The notes below the pieces were generated by a model. That model did not search any database and was not told the origin of the DNA. It was given only the letters and a program-made list of their open reading frames with translations. Made by a program: the position numbers and the translations under genes. A DNA stretch of 64,000 bases, taken from assembly GCA_016930375.1 (NCBI GenBank), contig JAFGGU010000070.1, forward strand, positions 1 through 64,000, in the 5' to 3' direction. This document shows, piece by piece, positions 1-7,963 of the stretch (within the stretch, counting starts at the first letter, position 1; the number at the start of each line of letters is the position of its first letter). The stretch comes from Bacteroidales bacterium (GTDB taxonomy: Bacteria; Bacteroidota; Bacteroidia; Bacteroidales; UBA10428).

Positions 1-98
1 ATCCATTTTGTATCCAATTTTATCCGTTTTAAATTTACGGAATAATTATGAATATATCCATTTAGTATCCAATTTTATCCATTAATTGTTACTATCCA
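1..98. repeat. Two triplets of helically phased ATCCA repeats
   Basis: ATCC occurs at positions 1, 12 and 22, again at 56, 67 and 77, and once more at 94. Both triplets have the same 11/10-base spacing and nearly the same sequence (ATCCATTTTGTATCCAATTT). The spacing is about one helical turn, which would suit a protein that contacts one face of the DNA. A third triplet with the same spacing lies at 1351. The function is unknown. The repeat could be an operator, an end of a decayed mobile unit, or a remnant of a longer array. Confidence 0.6.
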
Positions 99-420
99 TT
101 TTTTGTTCTACTTGTCTGGTGTTTTCAAAGTGTCTATCGATTACCTGGTGAACGGCAACAAGTCCGATAAGGTGGAACAAACCCCCGCGAAGTCTCCCGA
201 CTTCGCTTTTCCAAAACTGTAGTCTCCAGACTACCTTCCTCACTGTTCCGAACTCAATAACCGGTTGACATAACACATTTGTTTGGACGAACTATATGAA
301 GTATTTTAAATTTTAACTTCGCAACGGAATCATACGAATGGCTGTCAGAGACTGTGGCTCAAAGAAGGCGAAGATAGGGGACGCTTTTGCTAGGGTGATT
401 TACTTAACACTGAAAAAAAA
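99..420. other. Non-coding stretch with palindromes
   Basis: No convincing gene is seen here. The 64-residue minus-strand ORF at 82-276 runs through the palindromes at 187-234 and shows no protein-like pattern. Apart from those palindromes the stretch is ordinary AT-rich sequence, and it ends in an A-run at 413-420 just downstream of the broken gene at 421. Confidence 0.5.
187..234. repeat. Pair of related hairpin palindromes
   Basis: There are two perfect stem-loops: GCGAAGTC-TCCC-GACTTCGC (187-206) and GTAGTCT-CC-AGACTAC (219-234). Their 16-base cores, GAAGTCTCCCGACTTC and GTAGTCTCCAGACTAC, differ at paired positions (A-T to T-A), so the stem is kept although the sequence changes. This resembles the doublets of REP-type intergenic palindromes. 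A similar palindrome lies at 33005. Confidence 0.65.
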
Positions 421-1083
421 TCACCACCACTTATAATCTTCAACTTTTTTAGCTTCCATATCTTGTAAAGTATATGCCTTATAATAGTTTAACCAACCAT
501 TATTAAGATGTTTTTCGCTTGGAGAGAACTCCCCGATCCCAATATCCAAATCATTTGAATATGGTATTCGAAAGTCACCCCAATTACATTTTTTTACAAC
601 CATATTTTTGTAACTTTCCCAGTTACCAACAAATTGATTGTTATAAAAATCATCACTTTCGATATCCAAATTATCATAAAGTATCTTTTCACCATTAAGA
701 TAGAATCTTGTTTCTAATATTCCCTTAAATCTACCTGAACCTCCCTGTTTTTGATCTTCAAATAACTCATAGTTAGCTAATAGGATGTATTTTTGATTAG
801 TAAAACGCTTAATCACATCTTCATCCTGATTTTCTTCTGCATCCATTAAATATCCAGACCTATAAGAATCAACAAATTTTCTAATATGGATTATTTCAAT
901 TTCGCCTATGAATTGGCATATATTGTCTTTCACTTTGCTTTTTCCAAAAACATAATATTTATTCGGTGCGTTAATATTCTTGATTACTGTAATAAACTTA
1001 ATAGATAATCTTTGGTAATTCTCCCCAATAAATCCTAATACTATATCTTTGTTATTTAGCCATAAGGTATTTCTTTTATTCCT
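421..1083 (-). pseudogene. 5'-truncated hypothetical protein gene
   Basis: The ORF track gives 170 residues from a GTG at 933. The same frame stays open upstream to a TAA at 1084-1086 and reads like real protein the whole way (LWLNNKDIVLGFIGEN, then NKYYVFGKSKVKDNICQFI). That upstream part has no ATG, GTG or TTG, so the gene appears to have lost its 5' end. The joint falls where a second, unrelated gene fragment ends (1076-1078). The encoded protein is rich in aromatic and acidic residues and ends in KWW. No family was recognised. Base composition is clearly more AT-rich than in neighbouring genes, which suggests acquired DNA. A functional product starting at the GTG 933 cannot be excluded. 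Confidence 0.5.
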
Positions 1084-1198
1084 TTATATGGTACCTGAAA
1101 CCTCGTCCTTCGCTGGTTTTCAGCAATAACCCATCTTTGACCAGAAGGGCAGGGTCTGACTTAAATGTGTTTCGTGAGTATCTTGAAAGGGTTGAATA
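1076..1198 (-). pseudogene. C-terminal fragment of a winged-helix protein
   Basis: The minus-strand frame closed by the TAA at 1076-1078 reads LSRYSRNTFKSDPALLVKDG followed by LLLKTSEGRGFRYHIKE. This has the look of a C-terminal winged-helix unit, such as those ending Fic-family and related proteins: a serine/arginine recognition helix, an LxxLVxxGLL helix end and a basic wing before the stop. No start codon or N-terminal part is present. Upstream it runs into the interspersed palindromic repeat at 1220. I read it as the tail of a gene broken by rearrangement. The family call is an inference from pattern only. Confidence 0.45.
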
Positions 1199-1219
1199 TA
1201 AGCATGCTTTACTGGAACA

Positions 1220-1292
1220 AATTCAACCCCTTCAGGGTTGTGAAAAGATTCAGTCATACTCTCCGTGGGTTGCACCCACGGTTATTCAAATT
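1220..1292 (+). repeat. Interspersed palindromic repeat unit, copy 1
   Basis: The unit runs from ATTCAACCCCTTCAGGGTTG to a CCGTGGGT-tgc-ACCCACGG hairpin (1263-1281) followed by TTATTCAAAT. Two more copies lie at 53090-53159 (inverted) and 53181-53252. The 60-residue ORF at 1137-1319 and the 71-residue ORF at 52971-53186 both run through this repeat, which explains their similar peptides (PLQGC and PTVIQI). They are not treated as genes. Such repeat-derived ORFs are familiar in Bacteroidota genomes. Confidence 0.75.
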
Positions 1293-1350
1293 GAAGCTCG
1301 TTGGGGTTTAGGAAGTTAACGCATCAACAGTATGGAAATAATACAAATAT

Positions 1351-1380
1351 ATCCATTTTGTATCCAAATATATCCATTCT
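1351..1380. repeat. Third phased ATCCA triplet
   Basis: ATCC occurs at 1351, 1362 and 1372, with the same 11/10 spacing and almost the same sequence as the triplets at 1-31 and 56-86, and in the same orientation. Together the copies bracket the patch with the two broken genes. Confidence 0.6.
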
Positions 1381-1401
1381 ATGTTTCATCTATTTCCTGC
1401 A

Positions 1402-1445
1402 AAAAAAATAACCCTTCAAGGGTCTGTTGACCGCTTGAAGGGTTA
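1402..1445 (-). terminator. Intrinsic terminator of the AsmA-family gene
   Basis: On the minus strand the sequence forms a long stem, TAACCCTTCAAG paired with CTTGAAGGGTTA. The stem is extended inside by GGTC/GACC, and it is followed by TTTTTTTT (1401-1408 read on the minus strand). It lies about 65 bases beyond the stop codon at 1510. Confidence 0.8.
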
Positions 1446-1467
1446 CTGGCCGCTCACCGATTACCTT

Positions 1468-1514
1468 TTACTGTTCACTGTTCACTGTTCACTATTCACT
1501 GTTCACTTTTCACT
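1468..1514 (-). repeat. Heptamer array at the AsmA gene stop codon
   Basis: Read on the minus strand, the gene's TGA stop is followed directly by about six imperfect seven-base units of type GTGAACA/GTGAATA. The stop codon lies in the first unit. Arrays of the same heptamer, in the same orientation to the gene, are found at the stops of mnmA (25412) and the amidohydrolase (51213-51362). Confidence 0.8.
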
Positions 1515-4299
1515 GCCCCAACAACTTATCCCCCTGCTCCTGCGCCGCTTTTAACACGGCTTCAGCTTTGGTATCCGCTTCCTTAATGATTTTCTGTGCC
1601 GTATTTTCTCCTTCCTGCCGGAGCTTTTTGGCGCCTTCTTCAGCAAGTCTTTTGGAAATGGGATCTTTGGCTTTGTCAACCAGTTTATCAGCATTCGCAT
1701 CGGCTTCCTTCCGCACTGCATCAGCTGCTTCCTGGGCTTTGGCACGGATCAGGTCTGCTTCCTTCCGGGCCTGCTCCATCAGTTTATCCACTTCAGCCTG
1801 CGCAGCAGCGCGGGCTTCTTCTTTCTTGGTATCAATCTGTTCCTGGACAGCCTGTTTTACTTCTTCTTTTAAAGCTTCCCTGGCATTGCCTGAGTTTTCA
1901 TTCAAATCGAGGCCGATCTTCGGGTCACGGAAAGTTCCCCCGACCTTCACCTTGATGTTCAGATTTTCAAGCGGGTCAATTTTCAAACCTGCTCCGGCTG
2001 CCTTGCTCAGCAGGTTATCGATGGGTGCATTGGCTGCCGCACCCAGTTCGGATCGCGGAATATTAATACCTACGGTATAATTCATGGTCTGGTCGATCCC
2101 CTGATCACCACCTATCAGAAGGGTTGCCTTTCCCACTCTGGTTTCAAACGGATTCACCAGGAGCCTTCCGTTCCGGATATCGAAATTAACTCCTAACTTG
2201 TTCAGCGTCATATTATTGAATGCGTTTGTGTTCAATGCATTTCCAATTTTATCAAAAGTGGCTGAGCTTTTCAACCCGATCAAATCAGAAGTAAAATTAC
2301 CATTACCGACAATGGACTGTAACAGTGGCATCATATGTTCATCAAGATAACTCGAAAATTTCATACCCAGGGAAACCTTACCCATGGCTTTGCCTGCAAT
2401 GGGTGCAAATTTCTGTAACATGGAGAATGAAGCAAATGCGGCTGGTATATCAATTGCACTGGCGGTGAAATCGAAATCCACCGATGGATTTTTCAAGTCT
2501 TTGGTATTGTATTCACCCGAAAGCTGCATGGAACCGTCCAGCATGTTCAGTTTCACTCCGTCAAGGATCACCCGGCTGTCTTTAACCAGTATGGTGCCAA
2601 TCGTGTTTTCAATCTGAAGCTTATCATAATAGAGTTTGTTGATCCTCGAGACCAGTTTGAAGTCCACATTCGCAGGAACTTCAAAAACTGTAAGTGGCAC
2701 TGTATCTGTTTCCTCCACGGTGGTTTCTGTGCTTTCAGTCATAAATTCATTCAGGTCGAGCACGCCTGAGGTAAAGATGAAGTCACCCTTGATGGTTTCA
2801 TCCTTGAATACGTATGGAATGAAATTCTCCAGTCTGCCTGAAAGGTGAAGATCACTTTTGCCGATGACCGCATCGAAGCTTTTCACCTCAACATACTTCG
2901 GTGAAAAGGCCAGTGAAGATTCTGATATATTCATATCACGGGGCAAATCCGGACTGCTGTATGTAAATTCCTTAATCAGCATAGTACCATCGGCTTTGAA
3001 CTTCTCATATTCTTCCTTCTCGATGTAGGACATGAAGCCCATAAAATCAAGCCCTGCCTTGATCTGACCCTTGAGCGTTGTGCTGTCAAGAGGTATGACA
3101 TCATTGATCGTGGCCAAATCGAGGTCCATATTTACATTGCCGTTGAGCTGCATGTCGCTTATGGGAGTTTTAATGTTCAGGGTCATATCCACAGGATTTC
3201 CACCCAGATCAACATGAAATTTATTCACATCCACCACGGAGTTATCGTTTTGTACCCCGTCAAAAAGGAGGTTAACATCAATATTTATATTATCTGCCGA
3301 TTTGGGAAGATCAGGATATTTGAACATGGCATTCTCGACCAGCAGTTTAAGTGCCACATTGGGCATTACCTTTTCGTTATAAGTCCCTTTTACACTTCCG
3401 TCGAGTTGTAGTTTGCCCGTTGCCTGTACATCCTGGAAATCCTTCCTGTAAATGGCGGGTATCAGGGACAGAAGAGACTTAAAATCCGCCTTGTCCAATC
3501 CGTATTTCAGATCAATCACAATATCTTCCTCATTGGGCATACCAACACTGCCATCGAAACGCAGCATGAGATCGTTCAGGGCAACGGAATTTTCTTTTAA
3601 TGTGTACTGTGAATTCTTCAGATCTGCATCCACACCAATCTGCAAAGTCAGTGCGGCATCTTTGAGGTATTTGATGCCATCATAAGCCACATTCAGGAAT
3701 TTGGTATTGGAATTCAGCAACAAAGTGGTAAAATCCCTGGAAAGATCACCTGTCATGACAAAATTGAAATCATCCAGACTTGCATTGATCCTGCTGCTGT
3801 CATCGTCGTAACGTATCAGGCCATGGTTAATCTCGAACCGTTTCAGTTCAACCTGCGGATTGATGTCGCTCGCCGTGGTATCTTCTTCCTCTTCCTCACC
3901 TGTATCTTTGGCGATATCCCAGTTCACTTTACCGTCGGGCATCACCCAGGCATGCACCCGGGGATAGTCGATGGCAATGCGTTTGATTTTGATGTTTTTC
4001 ATTTTAATGGCGCTGATCAGGTCAAGGGCTACATCCACTGATTTTACCTTAAACAGGGTGTCACCTTCGAACTCATCTATTCCGGCTATATAGAAGTTCT
4101 TTATGCCAACCGACACATTGGGAAACGAACGGAAAAGCGAAAGTGAAAGTTTTTCAAAATCGGCTTTGGCATTCAGGTTATTGTTGATCTGTTCCTTGGC
4201 AATCTTCATGATCTTTCCCTGGAAAAGGAAAGGAACGGCAAGGATCAATACCAGTAAAACCAGAATTGCAATCCCGGCAATCTTCAGAAACTTTTTCAT
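1510..4299 (-). CDS. AsmA-family inner-membrane protein
   Basis: The 929-residue protein has one N-terminal membrane segment (about residues 5-26) and then a large, mostly beta-stranded region. Its start (FPNVSVGIKNFYIAG, MKNIKIKRIAIDYPRVHAWV) is typical of AsmA-like proteins of Bacteroidota. Members of this superfamily are thought to form long hydrophobic grooves that carry lipids across the periplasm or affect outer-membrane assembly. Here the AsmA-like C-terminal region (about residues 640-815) is followed by a roughly 110-residue helical tail rich in Ala, Lys, Glu and Gln, probably a coiled coil, which standard AsmA proteins lack. The gene appears monocistronic: it diverges from the ROK operon and ends in a heptamer array plus an intrinsic terminator. 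The family call is firm; the cargo is unknown. Confidence 0.85.
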   Translation of the reverse strand: MKKFLKIAGIAILVLLVLILAVPFLFQGKIMKIAKEQINNNLNAKADFEKLSLSLFRSFPNVSVGIKNFYIAGIDEFEGDTLFKVKSVDVALDLISAIKMKNIKIKRIAIDYPRVHAWVMPDGKVNWDIAKDTGEEEEEDTTASDINPQVELKRFEINHGLIRYDDDSSRINASLDDFNFVMTGDLSRDFTTLLLNSNTKFLNVAYDGIKYLKDAALTLQIGVDADLKNSQYTLKENSVALNDLMLRFDGSVGMPNEEDIVIDLKYGLDKADFKSLLSLIPAIYRKDFQDVQATGKLQLDGSVKGTYNEKVMPNVALKLLVENAMFKYPDLPKSADNINIDVNLLFDGVQNDNSVVDVNKFHVDLGGNPVDMTLNIKTPISDMQLNGNVNMDLDLATINDVIPLDSTTLKGQIKAGLDFMGFMSYIEKEEYEKFKADGTMLIKEFTYSSPDLPRDMNISESSLAFSPKYVEVKSFDAVIGKSDLHLSGRLENFIPYVFKDETIKGDFIFTSGVLDLNEFMTESTETTVEETDTVPLTVFEVPANVDFKLVSRINKLYYDKLQIENTIGTILVKDSRVILDGVKLNMLDGSMQLSGEYNTKDLKNPSVDFDFTASAIDIPAAFASFSMLQKFAPIAGKAMGKVSLGMKFSSYLDEHMMPLLQSIVGNGNFTSDLIGLKSSATFDKIGNALNTNAFNNMTLNKLGVNFDIRNGRLLVNPFETRVGKATLLIGGDQGIDQTMNYTVGINIPRSELGAAANAPIDNLLSKAAGAGLKIDPLENLNIKVKVGGTFRDPKIGLDLNENSGNAREALKEEVKQAVQEQIDTKKEEARAAAQAEVDKLMEQARKEADLIRAKAQEAADAVRKEADANADKLVDKAKDPISKRLAEEGAKKLRQEGENTAQKIIKEADTKAEAVLKAAQEQGDKLLGQ

Positions 4300-4443
4300 G
4301 ACGAGTACTTTATATTTTATTATTTCAGTTTATTACTACGGCTAATTTAGCAAAGTATTGCGTGAAAGAATAAAAACTTTTAGGCTTTCGCTTTTTGAGG
4401 ATTTTTATACGTTAATTGCAATTCTGGGATTAGCTTATTAACT

Positions 4444-4451
4444 TAGCTTTA
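4444..4451 (+). promoter_or_regulatory. Possible -7 box of the ROK-GH2-MFS-XylR operon
   Basis: TAGCTTTA matches seven of eight positions of the Bacteroidota -7 consensus TAnnTTTG and would place the transcript start about 20-25 bases before the ATG at 4481. No well-spaced -33 TTG was found, so this is tentative. Confidence 0.35.
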
Positions 4452-4480
4452 CTTCAGGAACCAATCACTTAAAAATTAGT

Positions 4481-5308
4481 ATGGTAGTTGCTGTTGATTT
4501 AGGAGGCACAAATATCAGGGCCGGACGCCTGGATAAGGACCGGATCCTTATTCAGAAAGATACTCCTTTGCGCGATAAAGACGTTTTGGAGAAAACCCTG
4601 GAGCAGTTGATTGCCTTAATTGAATCGGTGATGGACGGTGATGTTTCGGGAATAGGAATTGGTGTTCCATCGGTTGTGGACATCGATACCGGCACTGTTT
4701 ATGACGTAACCAATATATCATCCTGGAAAAAGGTCGAACTGAAAAGCATCCTCGAGTCTCATTTCAATCTGCCGGTGAGAGTTAACAACGATGTCAACTG
4801 TTTCATACTGGGTGAACACCGTTATGGAATAGCCAAAGGCTTTCAATCGGTCGTCGGTCTCACCATGGGAACCGGTCTGGGTGGAGGCATTATCATCAAT
4901 AACGAATTGTATGCGGGTCACAATTGTGGAGCAGGAGAATTCGGACTTGTAAATTACCTCGATGAAAATATTGAAGCTTATTGCAGTGGCGGATTCTTTC
5001 AGAAGAAGTTCAATACAACCGCCCTGGATGCCTATGAGAAAGCGGCTGCCGGTGATCCGGCCGCGCTGGGCAGCTGGAAGGAATTTGGTTTTCATTTGGG
5101 CAATGCCGTTAAAACTGTTGTATATACTTATGACCCCGAAGCCCTTGTATTAGGTGGTTCATTGGTTAAGGCATACCATTTCTTTGCAGAGTCCATGGAA
5201 GCATCCAGAATGGATTTTGCCTTCCCGGAATCCATGAAGCGACTGAAGATTTTTACATCACAGAATAAAAATATTGCCCTGCTGGGGGCAGCATCACTTA
5301 TACCCTGA
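4481..5308 (+). CDS. ROK-family sugar kinase-like protein
   Basis: The 275-residue protein begins with the ATP-phosphate motif VAVDLGGTNIRAG. It has the catalytic-aspartate region RVNNDVNCF and the second phosphate motif TMGTGLGGGI. These place it in the ROK family, which phosphorylates hexoses and amino sugars. Two family hallmarks are altered: the ExGH sugar/zinc histidine is replaced (GEFGLVNY), and the CxCGxxGCxE zinc motif is absent. It may therefore be a zinc-free glucokinase-like member or have an altered substrate. It is the first gene of an operon, 18 bases before the GH2 gene. The context suggests it phosphorylates glucosamine, N-acetylglucosamine or glucose released by that enzyme. 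It lacks the N-terminal helix-turn-helix of ROK repressors, so it should be an enzyme. Confidence 0.85.
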   Translation: MVVAVDLGGTNIRAGRLDKDRILIQKDTPLRDKDVLEKTLEQLIALIESVMDGDVSGIGIGVPSVVDIDTGTVYDVTNISSWKKVELKSILESHFNLPVRVNNDVNCFILGEHRYGIAKGFQSVVGLTMGTGLGGGIIINNELYAGHNCGAGEFGLVNYLDENIEAYCSGGFFQKKFNTTALDAYEKAAAGDPAALGSWKEFGFHLGNAVKTVVYTYDPEALVLGGSLVKAYHFFAESMEASRMDFAFPESMKRLKIFTSQNKNIALLGAASLIP

Positions 5309-5326
5309 TAACATTAAAACCTTACC

Positions 5327-7963
5327 ATGAAAACAAATCGTGCTTTTCAAATGACAACCGGCCTATTGGCTATACTGCTAGCGCTTTCCTGCTCCAGATC
5401 ACCCCAGATGACGCTCGCCGGAAAGATCCTGCTGAGTGATAACTGGCGTGTCCAGTCATCGGAAAATATTAGTGCCGTGCCCGGTTCAGTGGTTTCGGGA
5501 AGTGTAATTGACATCACCGGGTGGTACCCGGCCAGGGTTCCTTCCACCATTATGGGCGTACTGACCGAGAATGGGCTCTATAAAGATCTTTTCCTGGGTG
5601 ACAGCATTAAAAACATTGATCATCGGCAGTTTGAAAAGTCCTGGTGGTACCGGACAGAATTCACTTTGCCTGGGGCCAATGAAGATCAGCGCGTTATGTT
5701 GAATTTTGACGGGATAAGTTATTATGCGAATGTCTGGCTGAACAGTGTTTTGATTGCCTCTCGCGACAGTGTTTACGGTACTTTCAGAAGATTCGAATTC
5801 GATGTCACGAATCTTCTGAAAGACTCAGTTAATATTCTTGCGGTAGAAATATTTAAACAGAAGCCCGGTGATTTCGGGCATGGATTTGTTGACTGGAATC
5901 CGGCACCACCGGATAACAGTATGGGTTTATGGCGCGAGGTTTACCTGCAGATCACCGGTGATGTGGCCATTAAAAACACCTTTATCAGCAGCGATGTGAA
6001 TACCGAAACTCTCGATGAGGCATCACTCACCATTACAGCTGATGTGGTCAATTATTCGAACAGCGCTGTGAACGGAGAGGTGACCGGTAAAAGTGAAGAT
6101 TTTGAATTTGCTGTTCCTGTGCATCTGAAAGCCGGAGAAATCAAACAGGTAAAACTTACCCCGGATGACATTAAAGCTTTGCGCATCAGTCATCCCAGGC
6201 TTTGGTGGTGTAATAACCTGGGAGAGCCTAACCTGTATAATCTGAATATTCAGTATGTCACCAACTCCATGGTCAGCGATTCGCGTGATATTACCTTCGG
6301 GATCAGGGAAATTGAAGCATACAACAATGCCGCCGGCCACAGGGGATTCAAGCTCAACGGGAAGGAAGTGCTGATTAAAGCGGGTGGCTGGACAGATGAC
6401 ATTTTCTTCCGGGACACCGATGAAAGCAATGAAATACAGGTGCAGTATGTTAAGCATATGAACCTGAATACTATTCGGTTTGAGAACATCTGGGGGAAAA
6501 GTCAAAACATCTATGACCTGTGTGATCGGTACGGCCTGCTGGCGATGGTGGGATGGAGCTGTCAGTGGGAATGGGAAAATTACCTGGGTAAGGAATGCGA
6601 TGAATTTGGCGGTATAAAAACTGAGGAAGATATGGACCTCATGGTGAAATCACTGGAAAATCAGATACGTTACCTGCAAAATCATCCTTCGATATTCGTA
6701 TGGCTATTGGGTAGTGACATGCTCCCCAGGCCTGTCCTTGAAAAGAGGTACCGTGAACTGATTGCAGCCATTGATAACCGGACTTACCTGGGCGCAGCCA
6801 GTGATCGAAATAGTGAAATCAGCGGTCCAAGCGGTGTAAAAATGAGGGGACCTTATAATTATGTGGGTCCCTCCTACTGGTACATTGATTCGGTGAATGG
6901 GGGAGCCTTTGGTTTCAACACAGAAACCGGTCCGGGTCCCCAGATCCCGGTTATGGAAACTTTTGTGAAAATGATCCCGGAGAAGAACCGCTGGCCCATC
7001 GACGAGATCTGGAACTTTCACTGCAATCCTTCCGAAAGTTTCGGATCGCTTGACATTTTCAATAATGTACTATACCAGAGGTACGGCAAGCCTTATACGC
7101 TTGAAAGTTACATGCTCAAAGCAAATGTCCAGGCCTATGAAGCCATGAAAGGCATGTTCGAGGCCTTCAGGGCCAACAGACCCAATACAACCGGAATTGT
7201 TCAGTGGATGCTGAATTCTGCCTGGCCGTCGTTTTACTGGCAGTTGTATGATTATTACCTTTTGCCAACCTCTGCGTATTATGCTGCCCGCAAAGCAAAT
7301 GCACCGCTGCAGCTGGTTTATAATTACGGAAACCACAGCATTTATACTGTAAATGAAACATTGAACTCACTGGATAACGCCAAGGCCCGGATCAGGTTGC
7401 TGGATATTCAGGGCCGTGAAATTCTCACGGAAGAAATGGCTGTGAACATTGAAGGCAATAAGTCTGCTGTCGTTTATAAGCTTCCGCCGGTATCGGCAGG
7501 GAATGTTTTTCTGGTATTGTCGCTTTTAGACGGGCAGAATAATGTGGTAGCGGATAATTTCTACTGGCTGTCGGGCAAACCCGATGTGTATGACTGGGAA
7601 AAAACGGAGTGGTTTTATACCCCCATTCAATCTTCCGCTGATTTTAAACCGTTGAATTATCTTTCCTTGGCCGAGGTAGGGCTTACCCAAAAGGTTCTCA
7701 GCAAGGAAAATGAAATGGTGGTTGAGATAACCCTTACAAACAAATCCAAGGGAATGGCATTTTTTATCAACCTTACCCTGAAGAATAGCTTTAACCAAAC
7801 CATTTTCCCGGTATTTTGGGAAGATAATTACCTGAGCCTTCAACCCGGAGAGACCCGAACCATACAATGCACTGTGCCAGGAGGTCCAACCCTCGTAAAT
7901 GATTGCACCCTGACCCTTTCAGGTTGGAATGTCAAAGAACAAATAACAAATATTGCATTATGA
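5327..7963 (+). CDS. GH2 exo-beta-D-glucosaminidase-type lipoprotein
   Basis: The 878-residue protein starts with a lipoprotein signal peptide (LLALSCSRS). The layout is that of glycoside hydrolase family 2: sugar-binding domain (about 35-215), immunoglobulin-like domain (about 220-330), TIM barrel (about 335-670) and C-terminal beta domains. Family 2 beta-galactosidases use an NE acid/base. Here the site reads WLLGSDMLP with Asp464, and the nucleophile region reads FGFNTETGPG with Glu533. As I recall, that Asp/Glu pair, with similar spacing, marks the exo-beta-D-glucosaminidase (chitosanase) subfamily typified by CsxA. The motif GPSGVKMRGPY also fits. It would release glucosamine from chitosan oligomers at the cell surface or in the periplasm. 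Its stop overlaps the next start (ATGA). Confidence 0.85.
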   Translation: MKTNRAFQMTTGLLAILLALSCSRSPQMTLAGKILLSDNWRVQSSENISAVPGSVVSGSVIDITGWYPARVPSTIMGVLTENGLYKDLFLGDSIKNIDHRQFEKSWWYRTEFTLPGANEDQRVMLNFDGISYYANVWLNSVLIASRDSVYGTFRRFEFDVTNLLKDSVNILAVEIFKQKPGDFGHGFVDWNPAPPDNSMGLWREVYLQITGDVAIKNTFISSDVNTETLDEASLTITADVVNYSNSAVNGEVTGKSEDFEFAVPVHLKAGEIKQVKLTPDDIKALRISHPRLWWCNNLGEPNLYNLNIQYVTNSMVSDSRDITFGIREIEAYNNAAGHRGFKLNGKEVLIKAGGWTDDIFFRDTDESNEIQVQYVKHMNLNTIRFENIWGKSQNIYDLCDRYGLLAMVGWSCQWEWENYLGKECDEFGGIKTEEDMDLMVKSLENQIRYLQNHPSIFVWLLGSDMLPRPVLEKRYRELIAAIDNRTYLGAASDRNSEISGPSGVKMRGPYNYVGPSYWYIDSVNGGAFGFNTETGPGPQIPVMETFVKMIPEKNRWPIDEIWNFHCNPSESFGSLDIFNNVLYQRYGKPYTLESYMLKANVQAYEAMKGMFEAFRANRPNTTGIVQWMLNSAWPSFYWQLYDYYLLPTSAYYAARKANAPLQLVYNYGNHSIYTVNETLNSLDNAKARIRLLDIQGREILTEEMAVNIEGNKSAVVYKLPPVSAGNVFLVLSLLDGQNNVVADNFYWLSGKPDVYDWEKTEWFYTPIQSSADFKPLNYLSLAEVGLTQKVLSKENEMVVEITLTNKSKGMAFFINLTLKNSFNQTIFPVFWEDNYLSLQPGETRTIQCTVPGGPTLVNDCTLTLSGWNVKEQITNIAL

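Noticed and set aside
82-276. 64-residue minus-strand ORF
   Set aside because: It is built on the palindromes at 187-234 and on the ATCCA repeats, with no protein-like features.
1137-1319. 60-residue plus-strand ORF
   Set aside because: It runs through the interspersed palindromic repeat. Its C-terminal peptide recurs in the ORF at 52971-53186 for the same reason, and the opposite strand carries a better protein-like fragment.
1568-2080. 170-residue plus-strand ORF rich in Ser/Ala
   Set aside because: It is the antisense shadow of the Ala/Glu/Lys-rich AsmA tail.
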